Of a DNA stretch of 64,000 bases, positions 19,201-31,200 are shown piece by piece. The stretch comes from CBDFGQ01 sp965247295 (GTDB lineage: Bacteria > Chloroflexota > Dehalococcoidia > Lucifugimonadales > JAGWBF01), in assembly GCA_965247295.1 (NCBI GenBank), contig CBDFGQ010000007.1, forward strand, positions 1-64,000. The letters are read 5' to 3'. Positions within the stretch are counted from its first letter, which is position 1. The number at the start of each line of letters is the position of its first letter. The notes beneath the pieces were generated by a model that saw nothing but the letters and a program-made list of their open reading frames with translations, was not told where the DNA came from and did no database searches. The position numbers were made by a program, and so were the translations under genes.

Positions 19201-22200
19201 GTGACCGAGTTTGAGGTGCCAACGGGCGATGCCCTGGCTCACGCCGAGACCTACCAGTGGCGGGTCATAGCCCGGGACCGGGCCCTGAACACCTCCACGT
19301 CGGACGTCCGCACCTTCACGGTAGACATCGTGCCGCCCAGCCCACCGGCGGCTCTGATTTCTCCTGCGACTGGGGACTTCCTCAATATCAGAACGCCGTT
19401 CTTCGACTGGACTGCCGCTCCCCCGAGGGACGTTTTTGCCAGCGGCGACGAGCTGACTTACCTGCTCCAGATAGTCGTCTCTGGAGACGACCCCAGGACA
19501 GGGCCTTACGCCCTGGAACGGGTGGTACCAGGGGACAAGACGGAGTTTCAGACTACTGTGCCACTGACGGGTGACACTTTCATAACGGGTGATAGGTACC
19601 AATGGCGGGTGGTGGCCCGGGACCTAGCCCTGAACACGGCCTCTTCCCAGACCAGGGCCTTTACCGTGGACACGATAGCTCCCGTGGCCCCTGCCCTGGC
19701 GCTGCCTGAGGACAATGCCTTCATCAGTACGGCTACGCCCACCTTAGACTGGGCGCCATCGCCCTCTATAGGGGACGTGTTGGGGTATCGGGTGCAGGTG
19801 GTGGTATCCGGAGACGCCTTTGCCCCCGGGAAACTCGTGCTAGATAAAGTCCTCACGGGAGATATCATCACCCAGTTCCGCGTGCCGGTGACCGGCGCCC
19901 TACCCACAGGGGATCCCCGGGTTGCTTATCAGTGGCGGATGATCGTCAGGGACCGGGCGTCGAACACATCCGATTCTGTGCCCCGTAGGTTCACGGTAGA
20001 CGTCATCCCGCCCCAGCCGCCGGCCGCGCTGGTGTCCCCTGAGGACGGTGAGTTCATCAACACCAGCACCCCAACATTTGACTGGGGCGGTTCCCCGTCC
20101 ACGGCCGACGTATTTACCTACCGGCTCCAGGTGGTAGTGACGGGAGGCAATCTGGTAATCGGGCCATATGCCCTCGATGTGGTGATTTCGGGCGATCCGC
20201 TGGCGACCCGGTTCCGGTCCAGGAGCGTCTTGGCCGACGGTGCCTACCAGTGGCGGGTGGTTGCCCGCGACCGGGCATTGAACACTGCCGCTTCACAGAC
20301 TAAGTCCTTTACCTTCACCGTGGACACGGTGGCCCCCGAGGCAGCGACGCTACAGGCACCGGACCCGCTCGCCTTCATCAACACTCGCACCCCACTCTTC
20401 GATTGGGACCCGTCGCCCTCCACGGGTGACGTATTTGGCTACAGGCTCCAGGTTATTCCTGCTGGAGCTTCCTTCATAGGGAGTAGTCTTGTCCTAGATG
20501 AGCTGTTAACAGGAGATATCACGCAATTCCAGGTGCCGGTGGGTAAGGCCCTGGCGACTGGAGACCCCAACCGTGTCTACCTGTGGAGGGTGATTGCCAG
20601 GGATAGGGCAACCAACACCACATCCTCGCTGGTCAGAACATTCATCCTGGATACCATACCGCCTCGTGCTCCTGTGCTGGTGGCCCCGGCGACCGGCGAC
20701 GCCTTCAATGACAGCACCCCGTTCCTTGACTGGATAACAAGGGTTCGGCTTGCTCCTGGGTGCCGGGTTGATCGACCGTCTGATTACCGAGTCCAGGTGG
20801 CATCTGCGGGCAATGTTGATACCGGTCCCTATGCTGTGGACGTAGTGGTCCCTCTGTCGCCCAGCGAATTCCAGATCACAGGGGACCTGGCCGATGATGT
20901 CTACGATTGGCGGGTCATAGCCAGGGACCAGGCGCGAAACACCGGTGCCTCGAGCGTCGGCCGCTTCACCCTGGACACCACGCCTCCCGGTGCTCCCGTC
21001 CTGGTGGTACCTGCGACCGGCGACTTTCTGAACACCAGCACGCCGCTCTTCGATTGGGGCGCCTCGGTGGGAGTCAAAGAATACCTCCTTCTGGTGGTGA
21101 ATTCCGGGGATAGCTTTGCCAAGGGGCCCCTGGTCGTCCGCGCGGTTATCACCGCCCCTGCGACCCAGTTCCAGGTACCTACGGGTGACGCTCTAGCCGA
21201 CGGTGCCTACCGCTGGCGTGTCGTGGCCAGGGATGCGTTGCTGAATATCGCCTCATCCGATCCGCGGACCTTCACGCTTGATACCGTAGCTCCCGCCGCT
21301 CCGGCCCTGACGGCGCCTGTGAAGGGTGACTTCCTCAGTACCAGTACCCCGCGGTTCGACTGGCAGGCCTCCGCCACCAAGGCGGACGTGGTTGCCTACC
21401 TGCTCCAGGTAGTGGTTACTGGGGATGACATTATTTCTGGAGATGACATTAATATCGGTCCCTATGCCCTAGACGTGGTGATAACCGGCGATCCGCTGGC
21501 GACGTCGTTCCAGGTAACCGGAGACCTGGCGGATGCACCTTATGGCTGGCGGGTGGTGGCGAGGGACCGGGCGCTGAATACCGCGTCGTCGTCGGTCCGT
21601 ATCTTCAAGTTGGACAATCTTCAGCCCACGATACCTGGCGCCCTGACAGAAATAGCCACTGGCGATGAGCTGGTGGAAGTGTTCACCTGGTTGCGGTCCA
21701 ACGACCCGGCGCCTCAAGCTGGGACCGGTGACGGGTCCGGCGTACGGTTGTACAGCGTGGTTATCACAGGTCCGGTAGATACGGCGGACGCGGTGGCCGA
21801 CAACGAATGCGACTCCGCCACCAATCTGTGTCGGTTCGTTACCCAAGGGGAGCTGGTCCCAGGCACCTACACTATCAGGGTGACCGCGGTAGACCTGGCT
21901 ACGAACAAGAGTGGCGTCGCGTCGATTGTGGGCTTCCGGTCCGGGCCACCGGGCGTGGTGGAGAACCTGACGGTTACCGGTGACCGGGTGAGACCGGTGT
22001 TCGAAGACCAGGCCCTGGGCGCCACGGTCAACACGGGCAACCCCCAGTTCCGCTGGAGTCCGCCCGAGACGCTCCCTAGCGGCCTGACCACGTACCAGGT
22101 GACCATTATCAGCGGTGATACCCCCGTAATAGGGCCCGCACCCTTTACCGGCGATGACTTCACGGTACAGTGCTTCAACGCTGCCGGAGATCTGATAAAC

Positions 22201-25200
22201 GAGGGTGCCGCGTGTGCCACCGGGGGTGCCCTTGCGGCTAGCGCGGAGATCCAGCTTACGGCAGTGACTACCGTGCCCACCGGGACCCATACCATCAATG
22301 TCCGTGTAATAGAGGGTAACGGCAGACCTGCTGATCAGGCAGTGGACCTGGTGTTCAGCGTGGATACCACGGCTCCCTCTGCCCGTGTCCTGGTTTCTCC
22401 TGCGGTAGACGAGTTTCTCAATACCACCACCCCCACATTTGACTGGACTGGGGATGCTTCAATCGCTGCCGAGGGTGTGTTTAAGCGGGTGTTCGGCTAC
22501 CGGGTCCAGGTGGTGCGTTCTGGAGATCCGTTCACTCTCGGTAACCTCGTCATACATGAGGTGATAACCGGAGATATAACTCAGTTCCAGGTGACCAGTG
22601 GGGATGCCCTGGCGACCGGTGACCCGGACCGGACGTACCGGTGGCGGTTGATCGCCAGGGACCGGGCCCTGAACACGGCCTCCTCAGCCGTACAGACCTT
22701 CACAGTGGATGTGATACCGCCCCAGCCATCAACCGGGCTGGTTTCCCCCAAGAAAGATGATCTGATCAACGGCAGAACGCCGTTGTTCAGGTGGAACGCG
22801 TCCCCCTCCACGGCGGACGTGAACGATTACGTGCTGCTGGTAACCACGGGGGATATAGACCGAGGGCCCTTCGCCCTTGATGTGGCGGTAGCGGGCGGCG
22901 CGTCAGTCAGCCAGTTCAAGACCACTGGCGACCTGTCCGATGGACGGTACACGTGGCGGGTGTTAGCGCGGGACAGGGCGTTGAACACGGGCAACACCGC
23001 AGACAGCATTTTCCGGTTGGATGCCACGGCCCCCGGTGCGCCGCGCCTTGTATCGCCGGAGAACCGGGCTTTGCTGCGAAAAGAAAGCATCCCGCCTGAC
23101 TTCGACTGGAGGGCTTCCACCGGCGACGTGGTAGGGTACCGGCTACAGGTGACCTCTCGCGACGTACTCAGGCCACCCTTTGACGTCATAGATCTGGTGA
23201 TAACTGGGGACAACACCCGGTTCAAGCTCACGGGTGACGTGGCTGACGGCCTTTACCGGTGGCGGGTGATAGCCAGGGACGAGGCCGGCAACCTCGCCAC
23301 CTCGCGGATTCGCAGGTTCAGGGTGGACGTCAGGCCGCCCGGGGCGCCGGTGCTGACGGGCGAGTCTCCGGCGGACGGGGAGTTTCTCAACGCAGGCAGG
23401 CTGGACGCTAAGGGCAGGGTGGTCTTCGACTGGAACCGCTCCACAGGGGACGAGTTCAAGCGAGACGTGTTCGACTATCTGCTCCAGGTGGTGGTCTCAG
23501 GCGATGACCTAAATACGGGGCCCTTCGTCGTAGAGGTGCCGCGGAGGGATCCCATCAGCCAGTTCCCCATTTTCCTCGCGGATAACGCCTACCGGTGGAG
23601 GGTGATAGCCAGAGACGTGGCGCTGAACACGGCATCGTCGGTGGTCCGCACCTTCACCATGGATACCCTGAGGCCCGCCGCGCCAGTCCTGACGTCGCTT
23701 TCTGACGGGGTCTTCCTCAACACTGGCAGCTTGACCTTTGACTGGGACGCATCCACCACCCCAGCCGACGTGGTGGAGTACCGGCTCCTGGTAGTTGTCT
23801 CTGGAGACGACATTGTCGCTGGGCCCTTCGTCCTGGACGTGGTCATCCCAGTCACTGGCGATACCCTGTTCCCGGTCACTGACGACCTGTCCGACCGCAG
23901 CTACCGATGGAGAGTGGTGGCCGTGGACCGGGCCCTGAACACCGGCGCCTCGGTGGCTCGGACCTTCTTTGTAGATACTCTCCGGCCACCTACTCCTGGC
24001 GCCCTCACGGAGGTGACCGCGGGGGACGAACTGGTGCGAGTATTCACCTGGGAGCGATCTATAGACGGCCGTCGCGCAACGGCTACCACCGGTGACGAGT
24101 CCGGAACCGACTTCTACAATGTTGTGATTTCTGGGCCGCTAAACTTCCGGTTCAGGACTGGCGACACCGACGTCCTCTGTCCCGGCGACATCTGCCGGTT
24201 CGTCACTCCGGAGCTTATCCCCGGCGCTTACACCTTCACCGTTAACGCCATTGACCGTGCGGGCAACAGGAGCGCCTTCGATGCTACCCTGGCCTTCCGT
24301 GCCGGTCCCGCGAGCGCTGTGGCGGACCTGCGGGTGGTAGATCCCGTGTTCCTGGACGAGATCACTCTGGTGGGCACCGTTAACACGCCAAATCCGACCT
24401 TCCGCTGGACCCGTCCCGAGGAGCTGCCAGCACTCGGCCTGGCGGACTACATTGTGGCAATTGTGAGTGATACGACCCAAATCCTGCCCGTCACCTCATT
24501 CAGGGACTCCGATACCTTTAGTGTCGAGTGCTTCAACGTGGCTGGGGACCAGATCGCCAGTGGTGGCATTTGTATCCTGGCCTTGGAGACAGGGGATGAG
24601 ATTCAGATTACCGTGGAGGGCGCCGCTTTGCCCGCTGGGGTCCTCGACGGGAGCCATACTCTCCAGGTCAGGGTCGTTGGGACCGGAGACGTAGCGCCTC
24701 GCACACCGGTGGTTCTCGCCTTTGTCGTGGACACCACGCCTCCGGCGCCGCCGGTCCTGGTCGCTCCTGCAGATGGGGCGTTCATTAATACCACCAATGC
24801 CACCTTCGATTGGGACGCCTCCACCGGGGACGTCTTCGGCTACCGGCTACGGGTGACCTCGGGAGACATCGAAACGGGCGACGTGGTCCTGGACCTGTTG
24901 CTTACGGGCGACGCGACAGAGTTCCAGGTTACCGGCGACCTGGCCACCGGTGACCCCGATATTGTGTACCAGTGGCGCGTCATCTCCAGGGACCAGGCCG
25001 TGAACACGGCCTCGTCGGAGGCGGACACCTTTACTCTGGACACCATCGCGCCTGCCGCGCCGGCTGCCCTGGTGGCCCCCGAGGATAGCTCGTTCTCCAG
25101 CGACACCACGCCACTCTTCGACTGGTTGGCTTCGGCGCCCTCGACGGCGGATACCTTCGATTACCGGCTCGTGGTGGTGGTCTCGGGCGATGACTTCAAG

Positions 25201-28200
25201 TCTGGGCCCTTGGCTCTGGACGTGGTTGTTAAGACGGGCGACCCGCTGGTTACGGAGTTCCAGGTTACCGGTGACCTTGTCGATAACACGTACCGATGGC
25301 GCGTGGAGGCCCGGGACCGGGCGCTGAACACCGGAGCATCGGTGGTTCGCTCATTTACGGTGGATACCATCCCACCCGCGGCACCGGCCCTGGTCTTCCC
25401 GGTGCCCGGTGACCTCTTCAACACCGGCGATGTGAAGTTTGACTGGGCTGCTTCCACAAGCGTGGACGTGGTCACCTACCGTCTCCAGGTACAGGCACGC
25501 TCTGGCGACGCATTCAACGTGCAAGAGCCCTTTGCTCTGGATGTGGTGATAACAACGGGAGAGCCACCGCTGACGATAACCGAGTTCAAGGCAACCGGTG
25601 ACCTGCCCGATACTACTTACCGGTGGCGGGTGGTGGCCGAAGACAGGGCGCTGAACACCGCCTCCTCGACCACCCCGGACTTCAGGGTGGACACCATACA
25701 GCCGCTCACTCCCGAAAGTATCAGGGAGGTGACCACCGCCGATGAGCAGGTGGAGATATTCACCTGGCCTGGCTCCAAGGACCCGGTGCCTCTTACGGGG
25801 ACTACGGGAGATGAGTCGGGCGTTGCTTCGTATAACGTGCAGATAACGGGTCCACAGGACGTCGACTCCACGGTTCTCCACACTACGTGTACGCTGAACT
25901 CCACCGGTGATCTGGGCTCCATAGGGGATAATTGTCGGCTTCAGACGCCGGAACTGATCCCGGGCTTCTACGTCATCCAAGTTACCCCGGTGGACGTGGC
26001 TGGGAACATCGGCGTGGCAGCCACCGCGGACTTCCGCTCCGGACCGCTGGTGGTCGTGCGGAACCTGAAGGTGTTCAACCCGGTGTTCGTAGAGGCTGGC
26101 GGTGACGGACTGAGGCAGCTGGGCGGCACGGTCAACCTTCAGAATCCCGATTTCAGGTGGAGTCCTCCCGAGCCTGAAAAGTTGCTTATCTTCGGGACGC
26201 TGAACACCTATGAGGTAGCCATCACGGCGGACGACCTGCCCAGGTCGTTTACGGTGACTAACTTCTTTAGGTCAGAGTGCTTCAAGGGCACCGGTGACAC
26301 ACTGATTGGTCAGGGGATTGAGTGTATCGAGGTACCCGGGACCTCAGATGAGATCCAGATAGCGCTTCAGCTGTCTCTGCCCGACGGTACCCATCGCCTG
26401 GGGGTCCGAGTCATAGCCGTCACTGGGGATCAGGGTGAGATCGTCCGGACCGGCTCACTTATACGGCTACCATTCACAGTGGACACGACGCCTCCTAATG
26501 TGACGGACCTGAGCAAGCCCAGTCCCGACGAAGACGACACGCCGACGCTGACCTGGACGACCGTGGACGAACACTCTGATGTGGTGGCCTTCCACAGGGT
26601 GCACATTGAGTCGGAGGTATTCATAGATGTCACTGTGCCGCCCGCACCCGAGCTCGTGTCTCCCGAGGATGAGCTTTTCAGTGGCACAGCGGACATGACC
26701 CGGACCTTTGCCTGGGCCCCAGTGATAGACGACATCAGCGCCGGCGCGGGCTTGACTTATACCTTCGAGCTCGCGTCGGGCGACCAGCCCACAACCGGCT
26801 CGTTCGTCAATCCCATATTTTTCACGGGTGACGTGCCCAATGTGCCAGTAACCAGTGGAGACAGGCTAGTGATCACGGCAGACGTGCCGGAAGACAAGTT
26901 CCCCAAGGTGTTTGATGAGTACTTCTGGCATGTGAGGTCGGTGGACAGGGCGGGCAACATAGGCGACTTCTCCAAGCCCTTCTCCTTTACCCTGGGGCTG
27001 GATACCGAACCTCCGGGTAAGCCCTCCCTCATCATCCCGCCCCTGGGATTCCTAGCCGACGACACCACTCCTGAGTTCGTGTGGAGCGAAGTCACGGACG
27101 ATATCAGCGGCGTGCGGTCCTTCAACCTGGAGCTACGCTTCGCCGAGGACAACTCGATCGTCTTTACAGCGGACGACATACGGGAGACCCGGTTCACCAT
27201 CCCCGACGACAAGGCCCTAAAGCTGACTGGTAACTATATATGGCGCGTGACGGCGGTGGACAGGGCCCGCAACGTCGGTCCTACAAGCGATCCGTCCACC
27301 TTCTCCCTGGTGGACGACGCCACTCCTCCCGCCAGTCCGACACTGGTGGAACCCGCCGACGGATCGGTGGTCGCCGACAACCTGAGGCCCACCCTTAAGT
27401 GGAGCGAGGTAACCACGCAGGTCAGGGACGATGGGACGGTGGAGGCGGAGAAGAGCCGCATCGGCCTGACCTATGGCGTACAGCTGTCCCGCTCCAGTAC
27501 AGGCGACTTCAGCGCCCCCTTGGTCGATATCAGCGGCCTCGTCAGTACCCAGCTTGTGCTGAGCGTCGACCTGTCTGGTGGGACCTTCTCCTGGCGCGTA
27601 CGCGCCACTGATGGCCAGGACAACGTAGGTGAGTTCAGCGACTTCGTCACCTTCGTCATACCCGAAGACACGGTGGCCCCTTCAGCTCCCAAGCCCGTGT
27701 TGCCTGCCACGGGAGACCAGGTGGGGCCCAGGGCTACATTCATCTGGACCCAGGTAACCGACCCCAGCGGCGTTACGTATCTCCTGGAGATAGCCACAGG
27801 CGACACCGGCGACCAGCCGGCAACGGGGTCATTTGTGACCCCCGTGTTCACGGCGGGAGATATACCGGACGACGCCATAAAGAGCGGCGACACCTTTGTA
27901 ATCCGGTTCACCCTATCCAGTGGAGACGTAACCACGGGCGGGCATGTGTGGCACGTGCGCGCGGTGGACGGGGCCGGCAATACGGGTGACTTCTCTTCCG
28001 TTCGCCCATTTAGCGTCACAGGAGACACAACGGGTGACGTCACCCCGCCGCCGGCGCCTGTGCTTGTGGGTCCACCAGACGCTGTCACCACCAGCGATAC
28101 CACGCCTACCTTCGCTTGGAGTCGGGTGATCGACGACCTTATCGGGGTGGAGCGGTACATCCTGGAGATCGCCGCCGGCGACCAGCTCGTTACCGGGGCC

Positions 28201-31200
28201 TACGTGAACCCTGTGTTTACTGGCGATATTCCTGATACGGGTGACGCCGGCGTCATCGAGTTCACCCTATCCACTGCCGATGCGCTGGCCACGGGCGATT
28301 ACACCTGGCATGTGCAGGCCGTGGACGGGACGGGGAACGGGAGCCGCTTCTCAGAGCCCTTCTCCATCACCATAGACACCGTGGCACCAAGGGCTCCGGT
28401 GCTGCTGGCTCCCTCAAGCGGCGACAGCGGCGACGACGGAACACCAACCTTTATCTGGCGGCAGGTTACGGGCGACCAGACCCAACTGACCTACACGCTG
28501 GAGATAGCCACGGGCGACCAGCCGGCAACCGGGTCCTTTGTGAACCCCGTGTTCTCCACCGGCGACATTGCGGACACGCCGGTAACCGGCGATGAAATCC
28601 TGTTTACCCTCCCGGACGATAGTGCCCTGGCGCTTGGGGACCACGTCTGGCGCGTGGTGGCGGTCGATAAGGCGGGCAACACCGGCGACAGCGGCCGGTC
28701 TCCATTCACCGTGGTCGCGGACGTGACTCCTCCGTCCGCGCCTACCCTCGTTTCCCCCATAGGCGGCGCCACGGGCGACGACCCGACGCCCATATTCACG
28801 TGGACTCGCGTGGCGGACCCCAGCTCCGTCACCTATACTCTGGAGGTTGCTACGGGCGACCAACCGGCGACTGGCTCCTTTGTGAATCCAGTGTTCTCCA
28901 CCGGCGACATACCTGATGTGGTAGTGGCCGGAACCGGTGGGCAGGTCCAGTTTACCCTGCCAGTGGCCCTGGCGACGGGCGACTACATCTGGCACGTGCG
29001 CGCAGTGGATCGGTCCCCGGCCGTCAATACGGGCGACTTCTCGTCCACCGCTGACTTCACTGTGCTGCCCGATACTACTCCTCCTGGCGTGCCCGTTCTG
29101 AAATCTCCTGCAACTGGTGACAGCTTCGACGACACTACACCGACCTTCGTGTGGAGCGCGGTGACAGGCGATATCAGCGGTGTCACCTATACGCTGGAGA
29201 TATCCTTCCAGGCCCTCAACTTCGCCAGCCTGGTATTCTCCAGGAACGCGATTAAGGACGAGAATCCCACCACTACAGGCGACATAGATTTCACTTTGCC
29301 CCTGACGGATTCCTTACTGCCCGGTACATACATCTGGCACGTGCGGGCTGTAGATGGAGCGGGCAACACCGGCGACTTCTCGTCTAGCGGCGACTTCACC
29401 GTGGTAGGCGACACCACACCCCCGGCGGCTCCAGATCTTATAGCGCCCGCGACCGGTGACATAGCGGTGACCGCCAGGCCAACCTTCCAGTGGACCCAGG
29501 TAACAGACCCCAGCGGAGTAACCTACCGCCTTCAGGTATCCAGGTCCACGACGGGAGACTTTAGAAGCCTGCTGATCGATGAGGGCGATATCGAGATTAC
29601 CAGCTTCAAGCTGCAGACCCAGCTTCCCGGAGGGAGCCTCTCCTGGCGGGCGGTGGCGGTGGATGGAGCGGGTAACACCGCCGACTCCGACTTCAATATT
29701 CTGAGGGTGCTCGGCACTCCTCAGGGGCTTACGATGGAGTTTCCCTTCCAGGTAGGCACGGCTGATGTAGCTTATACCCCCACTCTCAGGTGGCAGCTGG
29801 TAGCACCGGTGGTTACTGGCGCACTCAGCTACGAGGTGAGCCTCGATCATGAGCCCTTCAGGAGCATTGGTACGGGTGACCTCAAGGGTGGCGATATCGC
29901 GCACACCGCCGACTCCATTACTTTTGGTCCCCACCACATCTTCCAGGTGCGGGCGGTTACCGGCTCCCGGTTTAGGGGCGGAATCGCTACCCTGTTCTTC
30001 AGCGACAGCGTGGCCCAGGGAGGACCTGCCCCCACAACGGCGCCGCTCGCCTCAACGATCACCGTGCCCAACGGCGATTTCCTGCCTCTGGGCGAGCATA
30101 TCATTCAGGTAAGCGGGGCAGACAGGCTGCTCAATACCGGCGACCCCAAGGATGCTCAGCTGTCCTTCAACGTGTTCCAGCTGGCAATGTCCCTGCAGCC
30201 ACCATCTCAAACGGTTGTCAACCCGGGAGACACGGCGTCTCTGAGCGTCCGGATCGAGCCCAGGGGCCTCACCGTTAACGGCGCCGAGGTATCAATAGAC
30301 TTTGACTCGCGGTTGACGTTTGCTGGTGTAGTCGCCCAAGCTGGAGCGACGATTACGGAGGTAAGGAATGCCTTTGACGCCGCTCGCAACGTTGGGACGG
30401 CGGACTTCAAGGCCAGCTTTGGTAAAATCAGCGGCACCGATGTGCTGGACTTTGCCACCGTCCAGTTCAATACCCCCACAGCCTTCACCCCCGCGGGCAC
30501 TAACGTATTATTGGTTACCACTGGTGACCGGCGGACCACGGGCCTCCTCGATCGTGAGGTCGTGCCGGCGGTGTTGAGGGCTGCCACCGTCAGCGTGAAT
30601 GCGCCACCCATTGCCGATGCCGGTGACCCCCAGGCGGCGCTTGTGGGTGAGACGTTAACATTCAACGGCGGGGGTTCCACCGACTCCGATGGTACCATCG
30701 CCGGCTTCGTCTGGGACTTCGGCGATGGAGCGACGGACACAGGGCTCGAGACGACTCATGTGTACGACTCCGCCGGCTCCTTCACGGTCACCTTGACGGT
30801 CACCGACGATGTCGGCGCCACCGCCACGGATACCCTGACCGCGACCATCACGCCGTCCGTGTTCCTCAACCTCCCGCCCACGGCCAACGCGGGTCCCGAC
30901 GTGACGGCCGAAGAGGGTGTCACCGTGACTTTGAACGGCGGCAGCAGCATTGACCCTGAAGGATTTGCCCTGACTGTCAATTGGACCCAGACGATCGGTT
31001 CCAGCGTGTCGCTGTCCGCCGCTACTACTCTTACACCCGCCTTCGTGGCTTCAGATAATGGAATCTTCGGCTTCCAGCTAACGGTGACTGACTTCGGTGG
31101 GCTAACAGCTACCGACAGCGTGGTGGTCACCGTAACCAATGTGGCCCCCACTATTACCAACGTGGCCGCCGACCCGAGCCCGCTGGACGAGGGCCAGACC

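Larger units (their letters stand above)
9480..29700 (+). repeat. Array of about 42 Ig/fibronectin-like protein modules with six interspersed Cys modules
   Basis: Counting the Trp signature (xWRV/xWHV followed by ARD or AVD) gives about 42 copies of a module of roughly 80-110 residues. Copies up to ~25,660 use ARDxALNT; the last nine use AVDxAGNT. Six Cys modules of ~250 residues, each with CxxxxCxF-type and CFNxxGDxIxxGxxC motifs, interrupt the array near 10,060, 12,300, 17,620, 21,630, 23,990 and 25,700. The modules differ in most third codon positions except for recent duplicates, so the array is old with newer block copies. Confidence 0.8.

Noticed and set aside
18760..19602. Long antisense ORFs inside the giant gene (also 14,046-15,242 and 27,471-28,160)
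   Set aside because: They are regular shadows of GC-rich repeat modules and recur with module spacing.
9480..29700. Regular repeats as a CRISPR or other DNA-level repeat array
   Set aside because: The repeats are about 240-330 bp, code without stops, vary at third codon positions and have no short identical repeat/unique spacer structure.
8559..30530. TGD units as copies of a mobile 9-bp DNA element
   Set aside because: The triplets use many codon combinations (ACCGGCGAC, ACGGGTGAC, ACTGGGGAC, ACAGGAGAC), so there is no common DNA word.
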